Part shown: one piece after another, positions 43,979 to 52,316 of the stretch | How positions within the stretch are numbered: the stretch's first letter is position 1 | Layout of the letters: the number at the start of each line of letters is the position of its first letter | Source: Micromonospora kangleipakensis | Lineage (GTDB): Bacteria > Actinomycetota > Actinomycetes > Mycobacteriales > Micromonosporaceae | Length of the DNA: 64,000 bases | Assembly (NCBI RefSeq): GCF_004217615.1 | Contig: NZ_SHLD01000001.1 | Span: 4,836,001 to 4,900,000, forward strand | Direction of reading: 5' to 3' | Translations under genes and position numbers: made by a program | Notes under the pieces: model-generated | Database searches by the model: none | The model's input: the letters and a program-made list of their open reading frames with translations, nothing else | What the model was told of the DNA's origin: nothing

Positions 43979-45394
43979 ATGAAACACTCGTACGCCGCCA
44001 TCGCCACGGCGCTCTCGTCCGCCTTGCTGGCTTCCGGCTGCAGTGCCGCGCCGGATCGCGCCGGAGGTGACGCTGAGGAGCAGGTGCGGGTGCTGACCTA
44101 CGCCGTGGTGAACATCGGAGGGCCCAGCGCGGCGGAGACCGAGTGGGCCGACGACGTGAAGCGACTCTCGGACGGCGCGCTCCAGATCGAGTTCAAGAGC
44201 GCCTGGCGGCGAGGGGAACCCCAGCAGGAGCAGGGAGTCCTCGCCGACCTCCGCGAAGGAAAGGTCGCCCTGGGCGGCGTGCGGGCGCGGGCCCTGGACC
44301 GGGAGGGCTACCTCGGCTTCCAGGCATTGGTAGCGCCGTTCCTGGTCGACAGCTACGCGCTGGAGTCCGCGGTGTTCGACAGCGGAATCGTGGACGACAT
44401 GCTGGCCGGCGTCACCGCAATCGACGTGGTCGGCATCGCCGTCCTGCCATCATCGCTCTACCGGGTGACCGGCAAGGAGCACGCCTTCGCCGGTCCGGAC
44501 GACTTCCGCGGCCAGATCCTCGCCACGCAGGACTCCGCAATGAACGAGGCCACGATGAAGAGCCTCGGAGCAACTCCGCATTTCATGGCGAGCAGCTCCG
44601 ACATCCGGGCGTACGACGGCTACACGGCACCTCCCGGAGCCGTCGCCGGGAACAGCTACCAGAGCTTCCTGCGCCACCTCGCCGGCAACCTCAGCCTAGG
44701 CATCCAACCCAGCCTGATCCTCATGGGCAAAGTAACCGAGGGCTCGCTCGACGAGGAGCAACGCAAGATCCTGCGCGAGGCCGCCAGTGACGTGCGCGCT
44801 GCGGCGATCAGGGCGAGCCAGGAGGACGACCGGGTCGGGATGTCGGTCCTGTGCAACTCATCGGTCGAGGTCAGTTTCGCCAGCGCTGAGGATCTACAAG
44901 ATCTCCGGAAGGCCGTTACGCCCGTGTACGACCAGCTCAGGCAGGATCCCCAAAGCGCGGAGTGGCTCGGCCAGATCACCGCCCTCAAGATCAAAACCGC
45001 CGCTGCACCGGACGTGGCGACGTGCCCCGATACGCCAACCCCCGCCTCCACCGATTTAGGCATCCCGGACGGGACCTACGTCCGCACCCGGACCAAGGAA
45101 GACCTCGAGCGAGCGCCCTACTACCTCTCGTGGTATCCGCCCGGCACGTCGACCCTGACCTTCAGGCGTGGCGTGATGACCAAGATCGACCCGGAGGGGG
45201 CGAGTCAGAGTCACACGTATACGTTGTTCCAGGGCCGTATCCACGCCGAGAACAACGGCCCCGTGGACTTCATCGCCTCCTATCACCTAGACGGCGACAA
45301 GCTGACGTTCACCGACTTCATCTGGCCCGACTGCACTAACTGCCAGCCGGACGAGTCTGCCTACGGAGGATCCGACCCATGGATCAGGCAGTGA
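43979..45394 (+). CDS. TRAP-type (DctP-like) solute-binding lipoprotein with C-terminal extra domain
   Basis: 471 aa. ATG 43979 follows AAAGGAGACGCC. Signal peptide and lipobox ALLASGCSAA give a lipoprotein. Residues ~35-335 resemble DctP periplasmic binding proteins: RRGEPQQEQGVLADLREGKV, YRVTGKEHAFAGPDDFRGQI, LGATPHFMASSSDIRAYDGY. A further ~100 residues (IPDGTYVRTRTKEDLERAPY ... GRIHAENNGPVDFIASY) form a lipocalin-like add-on. No TRAP permease is nearby. With a kinase on each side it is more likely a sensor subunit than a transporter part (inference). Confidence 0.82.
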   Translation: MKHSYAAIATALSSALLASGCSAAPDRAGGDAEEQVRVLTYAVVNIGGPSAAETEWADDVKRLSDGALQIEFKSAWRRGEPQQEQGVLADLREGKVALGGVRARALDREGYLGFQALVAPFLVDSYALESAVFDSGIVDDMLAGVTAIDVVGIAVLPSSLYRVTGKEHAFAGPDDFRGQILATQDSAMNEATMKSLGATPHFMASSSDIRAYDGYTAPPGAVAGNSYQSFLRHLAGNLSLGIQPSLILMGKVTEGSLDEEQRKILREAASDVRAAAIRASQEDDRVGMSVLCNSSVEVSFASAEDLQDLRKAVTPVYDQLRQDPQSAEWLGQITALKIKTAAAPDVATCPDTPTPASTDLGIPDGTYVRTRTKEDLERAPYYLSWYPPGTSTLTFRRGVMTKIDPEGASQSHTYTLFQGRIHAENNGPVDFIASYHLDGDKLTFTDFIWPDCTNCQPDESAYGGSDPWIRQ

Positions 45395-45412
45395 GGGCGG
45401 GGTGAGCGACCC

Positions 45413-46891
45413 GTGTCCGTCGTGTCCGCGTTGGATCTGCTCGTCGGAGCGGTGGTCCTGGGCTCCGGTGCGGTCGCCTGGCGGACGCGTCCCGGGAGCC
45501 GCGTGGGTCTGCTCATGGTGCTCGCAGGGCTGGCGTGGTTCGCCGGCTACCTGACACCAAGCCTCGTGTTCCTCCATCGTGGGCCGCTAACCCACCTGCA
45601 CCTGGCCTACCCGACCGGCCGCCTGCGGGGTCCATTGTCGTGGGTCGCGGTCGCCGCGGCGTACCTCGCCGCGATCACCGAGGCGTTCGCCCGCTCGCCG
45701 TGGCTGCAGGTGATCCTGGCCGCCCTGGTGGTGGTCACCGCGTTCCAGGTCTTCGGACGGACCAGCGGGCCCGCCCGCGTGGCAGCTCGCCCTGCGCTCC
45801 TGGCGGCATGCGCGTTCGCTCTCGTGCTCCTGCTGGGCGGCGTCAACCAGTTGTTCGCCTGGCGGCTCGACCTGCCTGTCCTGCTGGCCTACGACACGGT
45901 AGTCGCCCTCGTGGTCGTGGTGTTGCTCGTGGACCTGCTCCGAGGCGGGTGGACCGACGCTGCGCTCGCCGAGTTGGTCACCAACGTCGGACGAGGCCTG
46001 CCGACCGGACTGCGTGCCCAGCTGCGCCGCGCCATGGGAGACCCGGCCGTCGAGATCGGCCTCTGGCGCGCCGACCGAGGCAGCTACGTCGCCGAGGATG
46101 GGACCGTGCTCGACCTCACCGGCGACAACCGGGCGGCCACCCGCGTCGACGAGGGGGACGAGCCGCTGGCCGTCGTCGCGCACGACCCCGTGCTTCTGGG
46201 CGACCCCGAGCTGATCGCCGGGGTCGCGTCCGTCGTTCGGCTCGCCGTCTCCAACAACCGCCTGAACGCGGAGATCGATGCAGCCGTGACCGAGCTGCGC
46301 GCGTCCCGTCGCCGCCTGGTGGAGATCGGGGACGCCCAGTGCCGGCGCCTGGAGGCGGTCCTGGTGGCAGGGCCGTACGAGCAGCTCGACCTCGCCGCCG
46401 GAATCCTTCGCGAGTGTGGCCCGCTCAACGGCGAGCGCGATCGGCTCTTGATCGAGCTGCATGCTGCCCGCGCCGAAATGGACGCCTTCGCACGAGGGGT
46501 CCGGCCGCCCTCCTTGGCTGCCGGCGGCCTGTCCGCCGCGCTGCGAGAACTTGCCCAGCGGTCGGCCGTTCCCGTAACCGTCACCGCCGACGTCCGGCGG
46601 CTGCCGCCGGCGGTCGAGGCCGCGGTCTACTTCTGTTGCTCCGAGGGGCTCGCCAATATCGCCAAGCACGCCGGGGCGACGGCCGCGTCAATCGAGATCA
46701 CCGCCGACGGGCGCAAGGTGGTCGCCCACATCGGTGACGATGGGGGCGGCGGGGCGGACCGCCGCAGCGCCGGGCTGCGCGGCCTCGCAGACCGGGTTGA
46801 GGCGCTCGACGGCATCCTGACGGTGGTCTCCCCGCCAGGCGGCGGCACGCAGCTTGTCGTGAGCCTCCCGCTGGCCGGGAAGGAGGAATGA
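45413..46891 (+). CDS. HisKA_3-type kinase with intact ATPase domain but no phospho-acceptor His
   Basis: 492 aa, GTG start 19 bp after the lipoprotein gene. Six or so N-terminal helices, linker, then the dimerisation box, which reads RRLEAVLVAGPYEQL: Val318 replaces the His expected in LExDLHDGAQQRL. The ATPase domain is complete: N-box EGLANIAKHAGATAA (Glu411, Asn415), HIGDDGGGGADRR (Asp442), SAGLRGLADRVEALDG and SPPGGGTQLVV. It should bind ATP but cannot phosphorylate itself at the usual site. Its stop overlaps the response-regulator start. The natural partner for trans-phosphorylation is the kinase at 42193. Confidence 0.88.
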   Translation: MSVVSALDLLVGAVVLGSGAVAWRTRPGSRVGLLMVLAGLAWFAGYLTPSLVFLHRGPLTHLHLAYPTGRLRGPLSWVAVAAAYLAAITEAFARSPWLQVILAALVVVTAFQVFGRTSGPARVAARPALLAACAFALVLLLGGVNQLFAWRLDLPVLLAYDTVVALVVVVLLVDLLRGGWTDAALAELVTNVGRGLPTGLRAQLRRAMGDPAVEIGLWRADRGSYVAEDGTVLDLTGDNRAATRVDEGDEPLAVVAHDPVLLGDPELIAGVASVVRLAVSNNRLNAEIDAAVTELRASRRRLVEIGDAQCRRLEAVLVAGPYEQLDLAAGILRECGPLNGERDRLLIELHAARAEMDAFARGVRPPSLAAGGLSAALRELAQRSAVPVTVTADVRRLPPAVEAAVYFCCSEGLANIAKHAGATAASIEITADGRKVVAHIGDDGGGGADRRSAGLRGLADRVEALDGILTVVSPPGGGTQLVVSLPLAGKEE

Positions 46892-47541
46892 TGCGGGTCG
46901 TCATCGCCGATGACTCCATGCTCATCCGGGAGGGCCTCGCGCGCCTGCTCGCCGAGGCCGGCGTCGAGGTCGCGGGGACGGCCGAGGACGCCGCAGGGCT
47001 GCTCCGGGAGGTCGCTCTTACCGCCCCCGACGCCGCAGTAGTCGACATCAAGATGCCCCCCACCCACACCGACGAAGGGCTGCGCGCGGCCCAGCGCATC
47101 CGGTCCGAGCACCCCAAGGTGAGCGTCCTGGTGCTCTCCCAGCACCTGGAGTCGGACTACGCCCGCCGGCTGGTCGCCGAGGGGCCAGGTCGGGTCGGCT
47201 ACTTGCTCAAAGACCGGGTCAGCGACATCGACACGCTCCGCGATGCCCTCAACAGGCTGAGCCTCGGCGAGTGCGTCATCGACCCCGCCATCGTGTCGGG
47301 CCTTATGTCCAAGCGACGTCCCCCGAGCCCGTTGGACTTCATCAGCCCGCGAGAGCGCCAGGTACTTGTCCTCCTCGCCGAAGGCAGGTCCAACCGGGCC
47401 ATCGCGGATCGTCTGAGCATGAGCATGCGCACGATGGAGACGCACGTGCGACAGATCTTCAACAAGCTTGGCCTTCCCGAGTCCAGCGAGGACCACCGCC
47501 GCGTGCTGGCCGTGCTCACCTACCTGCGATCGACCAATTGA
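46891..47541 (+). CDS. NarL/LuxR-type response regulator
   Basis: 216 aa from ATG 46891, preferred over ATG 46888 because AAGGAGG then sits five bases upstream. The receiver has Asp7/Asp8 (VIADDSML), phospho-acceptor Asp52 (AVVDIKMPP) and Lys107 (GYLLKDRV). The LuxR HTH (residues ~148-210) has SPRERQVLVLLAEGRSNRAI and METHVRQIFNKLGLP. Output is DNA binding; targets could include the divergent promoter at 43870-43978 (inference). All key residues are intact. Confidence 0.93.
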   Translation: MRVVIADDSMLIREGLARLLAEAGVEVAGTAEDAAGLLREVALTAPDAAVVDIKMPPTHTDEGLRAAQRIRSEHPKVSVLVLSQHLESDYARRLVAEGPGRVGYLLKDRVSDIDTLRDALNRLSLGECVIDPAIVSGLMSKRRPPSPLDFISPRERQVLVLLAEGRSNRAIADRLSMSMRTMETHVRQIFNKLGLPESSEDHRRVLAVLTYLRSTN

Positions 47542-48521
47542 CATTCCTGGACTTCACAAGGATGGATTCGGAACTCCGAGGCCTGAGCGACAGAGGCCTG
47601 AGCGAGACTCGATAGGACCAGAGAATGGTAATCGCCCCAGGGCCATGAGTTCGGCCATCTGTCGAGTGACCTCGACAGCGTGGCGGGTCGATGGCTGGCT
47701 AAGGGACGTCTCGTAACTCGGCGGAGGCGTTGCCTGTGACCGGGTTGGCGCTCACCTGGGACGATGTTGTGGAGATGGGCGATGCCGGAAGCGGTATCGA
47801 TCAATGTGTGGGCAGCGCGGCGGTAGTCCCGCAGGACTTTCCAGCACTTCATCCTGGCCAGGGCGTGTTCGACCCCGGCGCGGACGCTGCGGTGCTGGGT
47901 GTTGAGCTCTTCCTTCCAGGCCGGCAGTTCGCTGCCGTCGGAGGGCTTGCGGTACGGGATGATCACCTCCGGGTTGCCGCGGTATGCGCCGTCGGCCATC
48001 ACAGGCCGACCCGCGAGCTTCTGGTCGATGCCTGAGGTGCGGTAGACGATGGTGTCGTTGCGGTTTCCCGGCTGCGGGTCGCCGACGGCGATGACGAGAC
48101 GTGTGCTGGCGTCGATGGCGACCTGCAGGTTGGTCGAGTAGCGGTAGTTCTTGCTCCGCGCGGCGAGGCTGTGGTCCCGCGTGGGGATCAGGCTGCCATC
48201 GACGATGGCGATCTGGTCGACCGGACGCCGACGCACGGGGGCGAGAGCCAGCAGCGGGCCGAGGGAGTCGATGACCCGGTGCGCGGCGGAGTGCGACACC
48301 CCGAACAGCGGGCCGATCTGCCGCATGGTCAGGTTGGTGCGCCAGTACGCGGCCACCAACAGCACGCGGTCCGCCAGGTCGAGCGCCCACTGCCGGCCCG
48401 GCCGACCGTCAGCGATCGTGTCCCCGCCTCGCTCGACGACCAGGCGGACCAGCTTGCGGAACTGGGCGGGTTGCAACCCAGTGAACGGGAAGATCCACTC
48501 GGCGCGCGCTGCGGAGATCAC
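47520..48521 (-). CDS. IS5-family (DDE_4 type) transposase
   Basis: Start GTG 48521 (MISAARAEWIFPFTGLQPAQ) by comparison with the family. Blocks: YWRTNLTMRQIGPLFGVSHS (HTH), IAIVDGSLIPTRDH (Asp), YSTNLQVAIDASTRLV, GRPVMADGAYRGNPEVIIPY (Asp), VRAGVEHALARMKCWKV (Glu). The conserved part ends near 47757 (IAHLHNIV); the frame then reads on to 47520, overlapping the response-regulator 3' end, which is unusual and suggests the native stop is lost. IS termini not identified. Confidence 0.8.
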   Translation of the reverse strand: MISAARAEWIFPFTGLQPAQFRKLVRLVVERGGDTIADGRPGRQWALDLADRVLLVAAYWRTNLTMRQIGPLFGVSHSAAHRVIDSLGPLLALAPVRRRPVDQIAIVDGSLIPTRDHSLAARSKNYRYSTNLQVAIDASTRLVIAVGDPQPGNRNDTIVYRTSGIDQKLAGRPVMADGAYRGNPEVIIPYRKPSDGSELPAWKEELNTQHRSVRAGVEHALARMKCWKVLRDYRRAAHTLIDTASGIAHLHNIVPGERQPGHRQRLRRVTRRPLASHRPATLSRSLDRWPNSWPWGDYHSLVLSSLAQASVAQASEFRIHPCEVQECQLVDRR

Positions 48522-48586
48522 CTGCACCCAGGCATCCTCGATGTCGTGCACCGCATCCTGGCGTACCGCGTAACGGGTCCCGTCGT

Positions 48587-50048
48587 TCAGCGGCGGCGGC
48601 GGACCGGCGGCGCATCGCGGCGCGGGACGACCGGACTGCGCCGCCTGGACCGGTAGAGGTGCAGCCGTCGGTTCATCAGACCAGTCCTCCCCATCATGTC
48701 GATGGCGAGATCCAGCGCCCGGTTGAACCAGGCCGTTGCCTGGGCGTTGGTGAGCACGTCCGGGACCCGTGCAAAGAACTCGCTCCACTCCCCGTTCCAG
48801 TCGAAAGTGATGTGCAGGCCGCCCCGGCCGATGTGCTTGTCCCATGGCAGGGTGACCGTGAAGTCGTCGATCCGGATGCCAAGCTTCGCGAAGTCGTGCT
48901 GGAACTGGCGCGGGAAGATGTGGTGGTCGTGCATGGTGCCTGCCTTGATGAGGCGTAGACACTCATCCGGGTTGTCCACCACGCCCGGCGCCCGTACCGG
49001 ACCGGTTGTCGGCCCGCTCGGAGCCTCGACCGCCTCGGGCCCGGCGGCCCCGGGCGCCTCAATGGAACCCTCCCGGGCGGCACCGGGTGCCTCGATGCTG
49101 GTTCCCCTGTCGGCGCCCGGTGCCTGAACCAGCGGTGGCGGCGCGCCGCCGGGCAGGGCTGTACCGCGGTACTCCTCCCCGGGTTTGGTCCGCGCCTCCG
49201 GGTGCGACTGCGCTTCGATGACGACATAGATCACACCGGCGACGACCACTGCGCCAAGCACCGCCCAGGGACTGGCCCTGACGGCCGAGCGGAGCAGGAT
49301 CGAGCCGGCCTGATGGAGCCTCACTCCCAGGCCCGGGAGCGCTGTCCCGCCGACCTCGATCGCGCCCTCGCCGGCCGCCGCCTCCGCGACCTCCGCGGCG
49401 AGCTGCATCTCGGCCTCCGCCTCGGCGAAGATCCCCTCGCCCACCAGTTGTTGGCCGATCTTCACGGGGCCCTGACGGCGCCGGGCCACCGGTGACCGAA
49501 GCAGGCGCCACGAGCCCGGACGCCACCCCCTCGGCCTGCCGCTCGTGCGGGTCGCCCGGGGCGGACAGCAACGTCTTGCATCCGCCGTGGCCGCCTTGCT
49601 GCACCACATGCGTAATCTCGTGCCACAGCAGCCGCTCACCGGCCGGGGAGGCGAGTTCCGGGGCAGTCGGGCCGAGGTGGATGTCCGGGCCGTGGGTGGC
49701 CGCGACCGCGCCGATGGCGGCGACGGCACTCCGGGAAGTTGTGTCGTCGTGCACCCGGACCAGGCTGAAGTCGCGGCCGAAGGCCCTCTCGGCGCGCCGT
49801 CGCAGCGCGCCGGGCAACGCCACCCCGCCGGAACGGGGCAGCAGCAACTGCTCCGCCGGATGGTGCGGCCCGCCGCCGGGCATCGGTCGGGCGTCGGCGA
49901 GGAGACCCGTGACGGCGGCGTTGCCGGCCTGACGCTGCAAGCTCAACACGGCGTGCGACACTCCGCCGGGCGATCGCCGGGACTGCGGCGGGAGGTCCGC
50001 GTCGTCTCGAGCCCGCTCGGCGTTGGTAGCGACCCGCTCCTGCCCCAT
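48587..50048 (-). pseudogene. DUF4157 - DUF2380 (HNH-like) toxin protein gene, frameshifted
   Basis: ATG 50048 (GAGAGG upstream) opens a frame with a DUF4157 domain: ALPGALRRRAERAFGRDFSL and the zinc motif LLWHEITHVVQQGG. Near 49470-49490, at CCGTCAGGGCCCCGTGAAG, the continuation shifts by one base to GPVKIGQQLVGEGIFAEAEA. Then come a membrane-like helix (SPWAVLGAVVVAGVIYVVIE), an EAPGA-repeat linker and a DUF2380-type toxin end: MHDHHIFPRQFQHDFAKLGI ... HIGRGGLHITFDWNGEWSEF. DUF4157 marks proteins loaded into contractile injection systems or polymorphic toxins. Joined, it would be ~485 aa. The 3' end abuts the IS5-type element. Confidence 0.75.
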
Positions 50049-50526
50049 GGCATCCTCTCGCGCCTCACCGTACGCTCATCCTACGATCACTCAGCGCTGC
50101 CCCACTCGAATACGACTCATTCACGAGGCGATACCGCGGCAAGTAAGCCGCCTGCCGGCCAGGGTGCGCCGCAGGATCAGAACCGGCCGCTCCGCGGGCT
50201 CGTGGTCCGACTCGTTCTCAGCTTCGTCATGTGCCTGATCAACCCCGACTCTCGGGGCACGGCCGTTGACCTTCTGGTGGGCCTCGGCTGGACATCCGTG
50301 GGCGTGCCCATCGTCCTGGTGATCGTCGCCTGAGTGTGGGTGGGGCTACGCCAACGACCGGTGGTAGCACGAGCGGACGCCTCACGGCAGATGGAACCGC
50401 CGACGGAGCCGGTGAGAAGCCGTGGCTTCATAGGCCGGCAGGTTGACCACTTGAGTCTTCCCGAAGAGGTCACCAGCCAAAAAGCCCTACTCAGCGACTT
50501 GCACGTGAGATCGGCGTTCCACTAAC
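50049..50526. other. Intergenic region between toxin-like and TetR genes
   Basis: 478 bp. One plus frame ends with a hydrophobic stretch (AVDLLVGLGWTSVGVPIVLV, stop ~50333) that could be a remnant or a tiny membrane peptide; no ribosome site supports it. Otherwise nothing recognised. Confidence 0.3.
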
Positions 50527-51228
50527 TCAGCCTGCGGAGCCGTACGCCCGCAGGAACGCGCGTACTCCGGCGGAGGTCAGCCGGTCGGCCTCCTCCGGCG
50601 GGAGCGGGCTGACCCCCCAGTAGGACCGTTGCGTGATCTCGGTTGAGATCAACGCCATGAAATGGGCGGCGGCCTGGGCCGGGCTGCCGTGGACGTCGAT
50701 CAGGCCACGATCGCCCAACGCGGCCATGGCAGACGCCACCTCGCGGCCCACCACGCGCGGTCCGGCCTCCTGCCAGGCGTCCAAGACCTCGGCCGGGATG
50801 TGCGCGGCCTCCGCGTAGATGTGCCGCACCAGCGAGAAGTGGTCGCGGGAGTCCGTTATCAGGCCGACCCAGGCGCGGGCCAGAGCGAGCAGGTCACGTT
50901 CAAGGTCGTCAGGATGCGGCGGACGCTCCGGATCCAGGTACCTCCGCAGCTGCGCGAGCTGCTCGTCCCTGACCCGCTCTGCGCTCAACCGCATGATGGA
51001 GCGGAACAACTCCTCCTTCCCACCCGGGAAGTGGTTGTAGATGGTGCGAGTCGAGGCGCTGGCCTCGGCGGCGATCGTGTCGATGCTGGCCCGGGAGTAG
51101 CCGTCCCGTCCGAAGACCTCGCACGCGGCCTGCACGATCGCTGTCGCCTTGTCCACCCGGCCCCGCCGCGGCTGGGCCGTCCTTGTCTTGTCCTCTGATC
51201 CCGCGCCGGTCATCGCTTCATCTCCCAC
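50527..51228 (-). CDS. TetR/AcrR-family regulator
   Basis: 233 aa. HTH residues ~30-75: AAIV-type helix AIVQAACEVFGRDGYSRASI, then DTIAAEASASTRTIYNHFPG (recognition helix). The C-terminal ligand domain follows AefR-like patterns (LVRHIYAEAAHIPAEVLDAW). It is divergent from the FMN-reductase gene and probably represses it. Confidence 0.9.
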   Translation of the reverse strand: MGDEAMTGAGSEDKTRTAQPRRGRVDKATAIVQAACEVFGRDGYSRASIDTIAAEASASTRTIYNHFPGGKEELFRSIMRLSAERVRDEQLAQLRRYLDPERPPHPDDLERDLLALARAWVGLITDSRDHFSLVRHIYAEAAHIPAEVLDAWQEAGPRVVGREVASAMAALGDRGLIDVHGSPAQAAAHFMALISTEITQRSYWGVSPLPPEEADRLTSAGVRAFLRAYGSAG

Positions 51229-51246
51229 ATGTCGATCAAGGCCGAT

Positions 51247-51283
51247 TACAACGACCGTTTTATCTTTTGCAATACTCGTTGTA
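51247..51283. promoter_or_regulatory. Candidate TetR operator
   Basis: TACAACGA at 51247 and TCGTTGTA at 51276 are exact inverted repeats, 21 bp apart, in the 107-bp divergent gap between the TetR and reductase genes. The AT-rich centre (GTTTTATCTTTTGCAATAC) could hold promoter elements. Position and symmetry suit an operator. Confidence 0.45.
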
Positions 51284-51335
51284 TGCTACCTGACGTGCAG
51301 CGAATCGTGGCAATGAAACGAGAGGGGAGACCGCG

Positions 51336-51953
51336 ATGTCTGACTTCGCACCTTCGAACGACCCCGCGCTCCGGGTCGCCGTCATCATCGGAAGTGCTCG
51401 TGGCGGCGGCTCCGGCCTGTCGGTCGCCGAGTGGTTCACCGGCCATGTGGGCCACCGCCCCGACATCGATCTGGACGTTGTCGATGTCGCCGGCCTGGAT
51501 CTTCCCGTGTCCATGCCCGGGCGGGACGGCCTTCCCGCCCCCGCGCCGGGGACTCAGGCCGTTCTCGCCGACGTCAGCCCACGGCTGGCCGCCGCCGAGG
51601 CGTTCGTCGTCGTCACGCCCGAGTACAACCACAGCTTTCCGGCCTCGTTGAAGAACCTCATCGACTGGCACTACACCCAGTGGCAGGCCAAGCCGATCGG
51701 CTTCGTCTCCTACGGCGGGTTGAGCGGCGGGCTTCGCGCCGTCGAGCAGCTTCGTCAGGTCTTCGCCGAGCTGCACGCCATGACTGTGCGCGACTCCGTC
51801 AGCCTGCACGGGCCCTGGTCCGGGCTGGGCGAGGACGGCAGACCGCTCGACCCGGTGGTCCTCGAGAGCGCCGCCAAGAACATGGTCGACCAGCTGTTGT
51901 GGTGGGGCCGCGCGCTGCGCACCGCTCGCGCCGAGCACCCGTACGGTATGTGA
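51336..51953 (+). CDS. NADPH-dependent FMN reductase family protein
   Basis: 205 aa, with GAGAGGGGAG before the ATG. Flavodoxin-like fold: VAVIIGSARGGGSGLSVAEW (FMN phosphate loop), AFVVVTPEYNHSFPASLKNL (PEYNxSxPxxLKN motif), PIGFVSYGGLSGGLRAVEQL. It reduces FMN or quinone-like substrates with NADPH. Divergent from TetR and followed by an MFS remnant; the next intact gene is a flavin-dependent monooxygenase, which may use the reduced flavin. Confidence 0.92.
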   Translation: MSDFAPSNDPALRVAVIIGSARGGGSGLSVAEWFTGHVGHRPDIDLDVVDVAGLDLPVSMPGRDGLPAPAPGTQAVLADVSPRLAAAEAFVVVTPEYNHSFPASLKNLIDWHYTQWQAKPIGFVSYGGLSGGLRAVEQLRQVFAELHAMTVRDSVSLHGPWSGLGEDGRPLDPVVLESAAKNMVDQLLWWGRALRTARAEHPYGM

Positions 51954-51960
51954 CGGGGGG

Positions 51961-52257
51961 ATGAGCACCGCCACCGGACCGGCACGAACCGCCGGATCCG
52001 CCGCCACTCTCGCCCGTACCCTCGTGGTCGTCGTCATCGATCATGGCCGTGCTCGACGTGACCATCGTCAACGTCGATCTCCATCCGCTGGCGACGGTGT
52101 TCGACGCGCCACTCGCCACCGTGCAGTGGATCGCCACCGGCTACACGCTCGCTCTTTGCGCCGTGATCCCGCTGGCTGCCTGGGCCATGAGCCGCTTCGG
52201 CGCCAAGCGCGCCTACCTCACCGCGTTGGCCCTGTTCACCGGCGGCTCCGCCGCTAG
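51961..52257 (+). pseudogene. DHA2-type MFS transporter N-terminal remnant
   Basis: It begins MSTATGPARTAGSAATLART in one frame; near 52040 homology moves to another frame: MAVLDVTIVNVDLHPLATVF, TVQWIATGYTLALCAVIPLA and AMSRFGAKRAYLTALALFTG, the first two to three helices of a DHA2 exporter. It then ends in unrelated sequence. Twelve or so helices are missing. Confidence 0.8.
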
Positions 52258-52316
52258 CCACCTCCGGTTTAGACCATCCCGCCACACGACAAACCCACCA
52301 CCAAAGGAATGATCTT

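Noticed and set aside
47541..47757. Clear IS5-type terminal inverted repeats around the transposase at 47520-48521
   Set aside because: Short similarities (GGACC / GGGACC) were seen, but no convincing repeat pair or target duplication.
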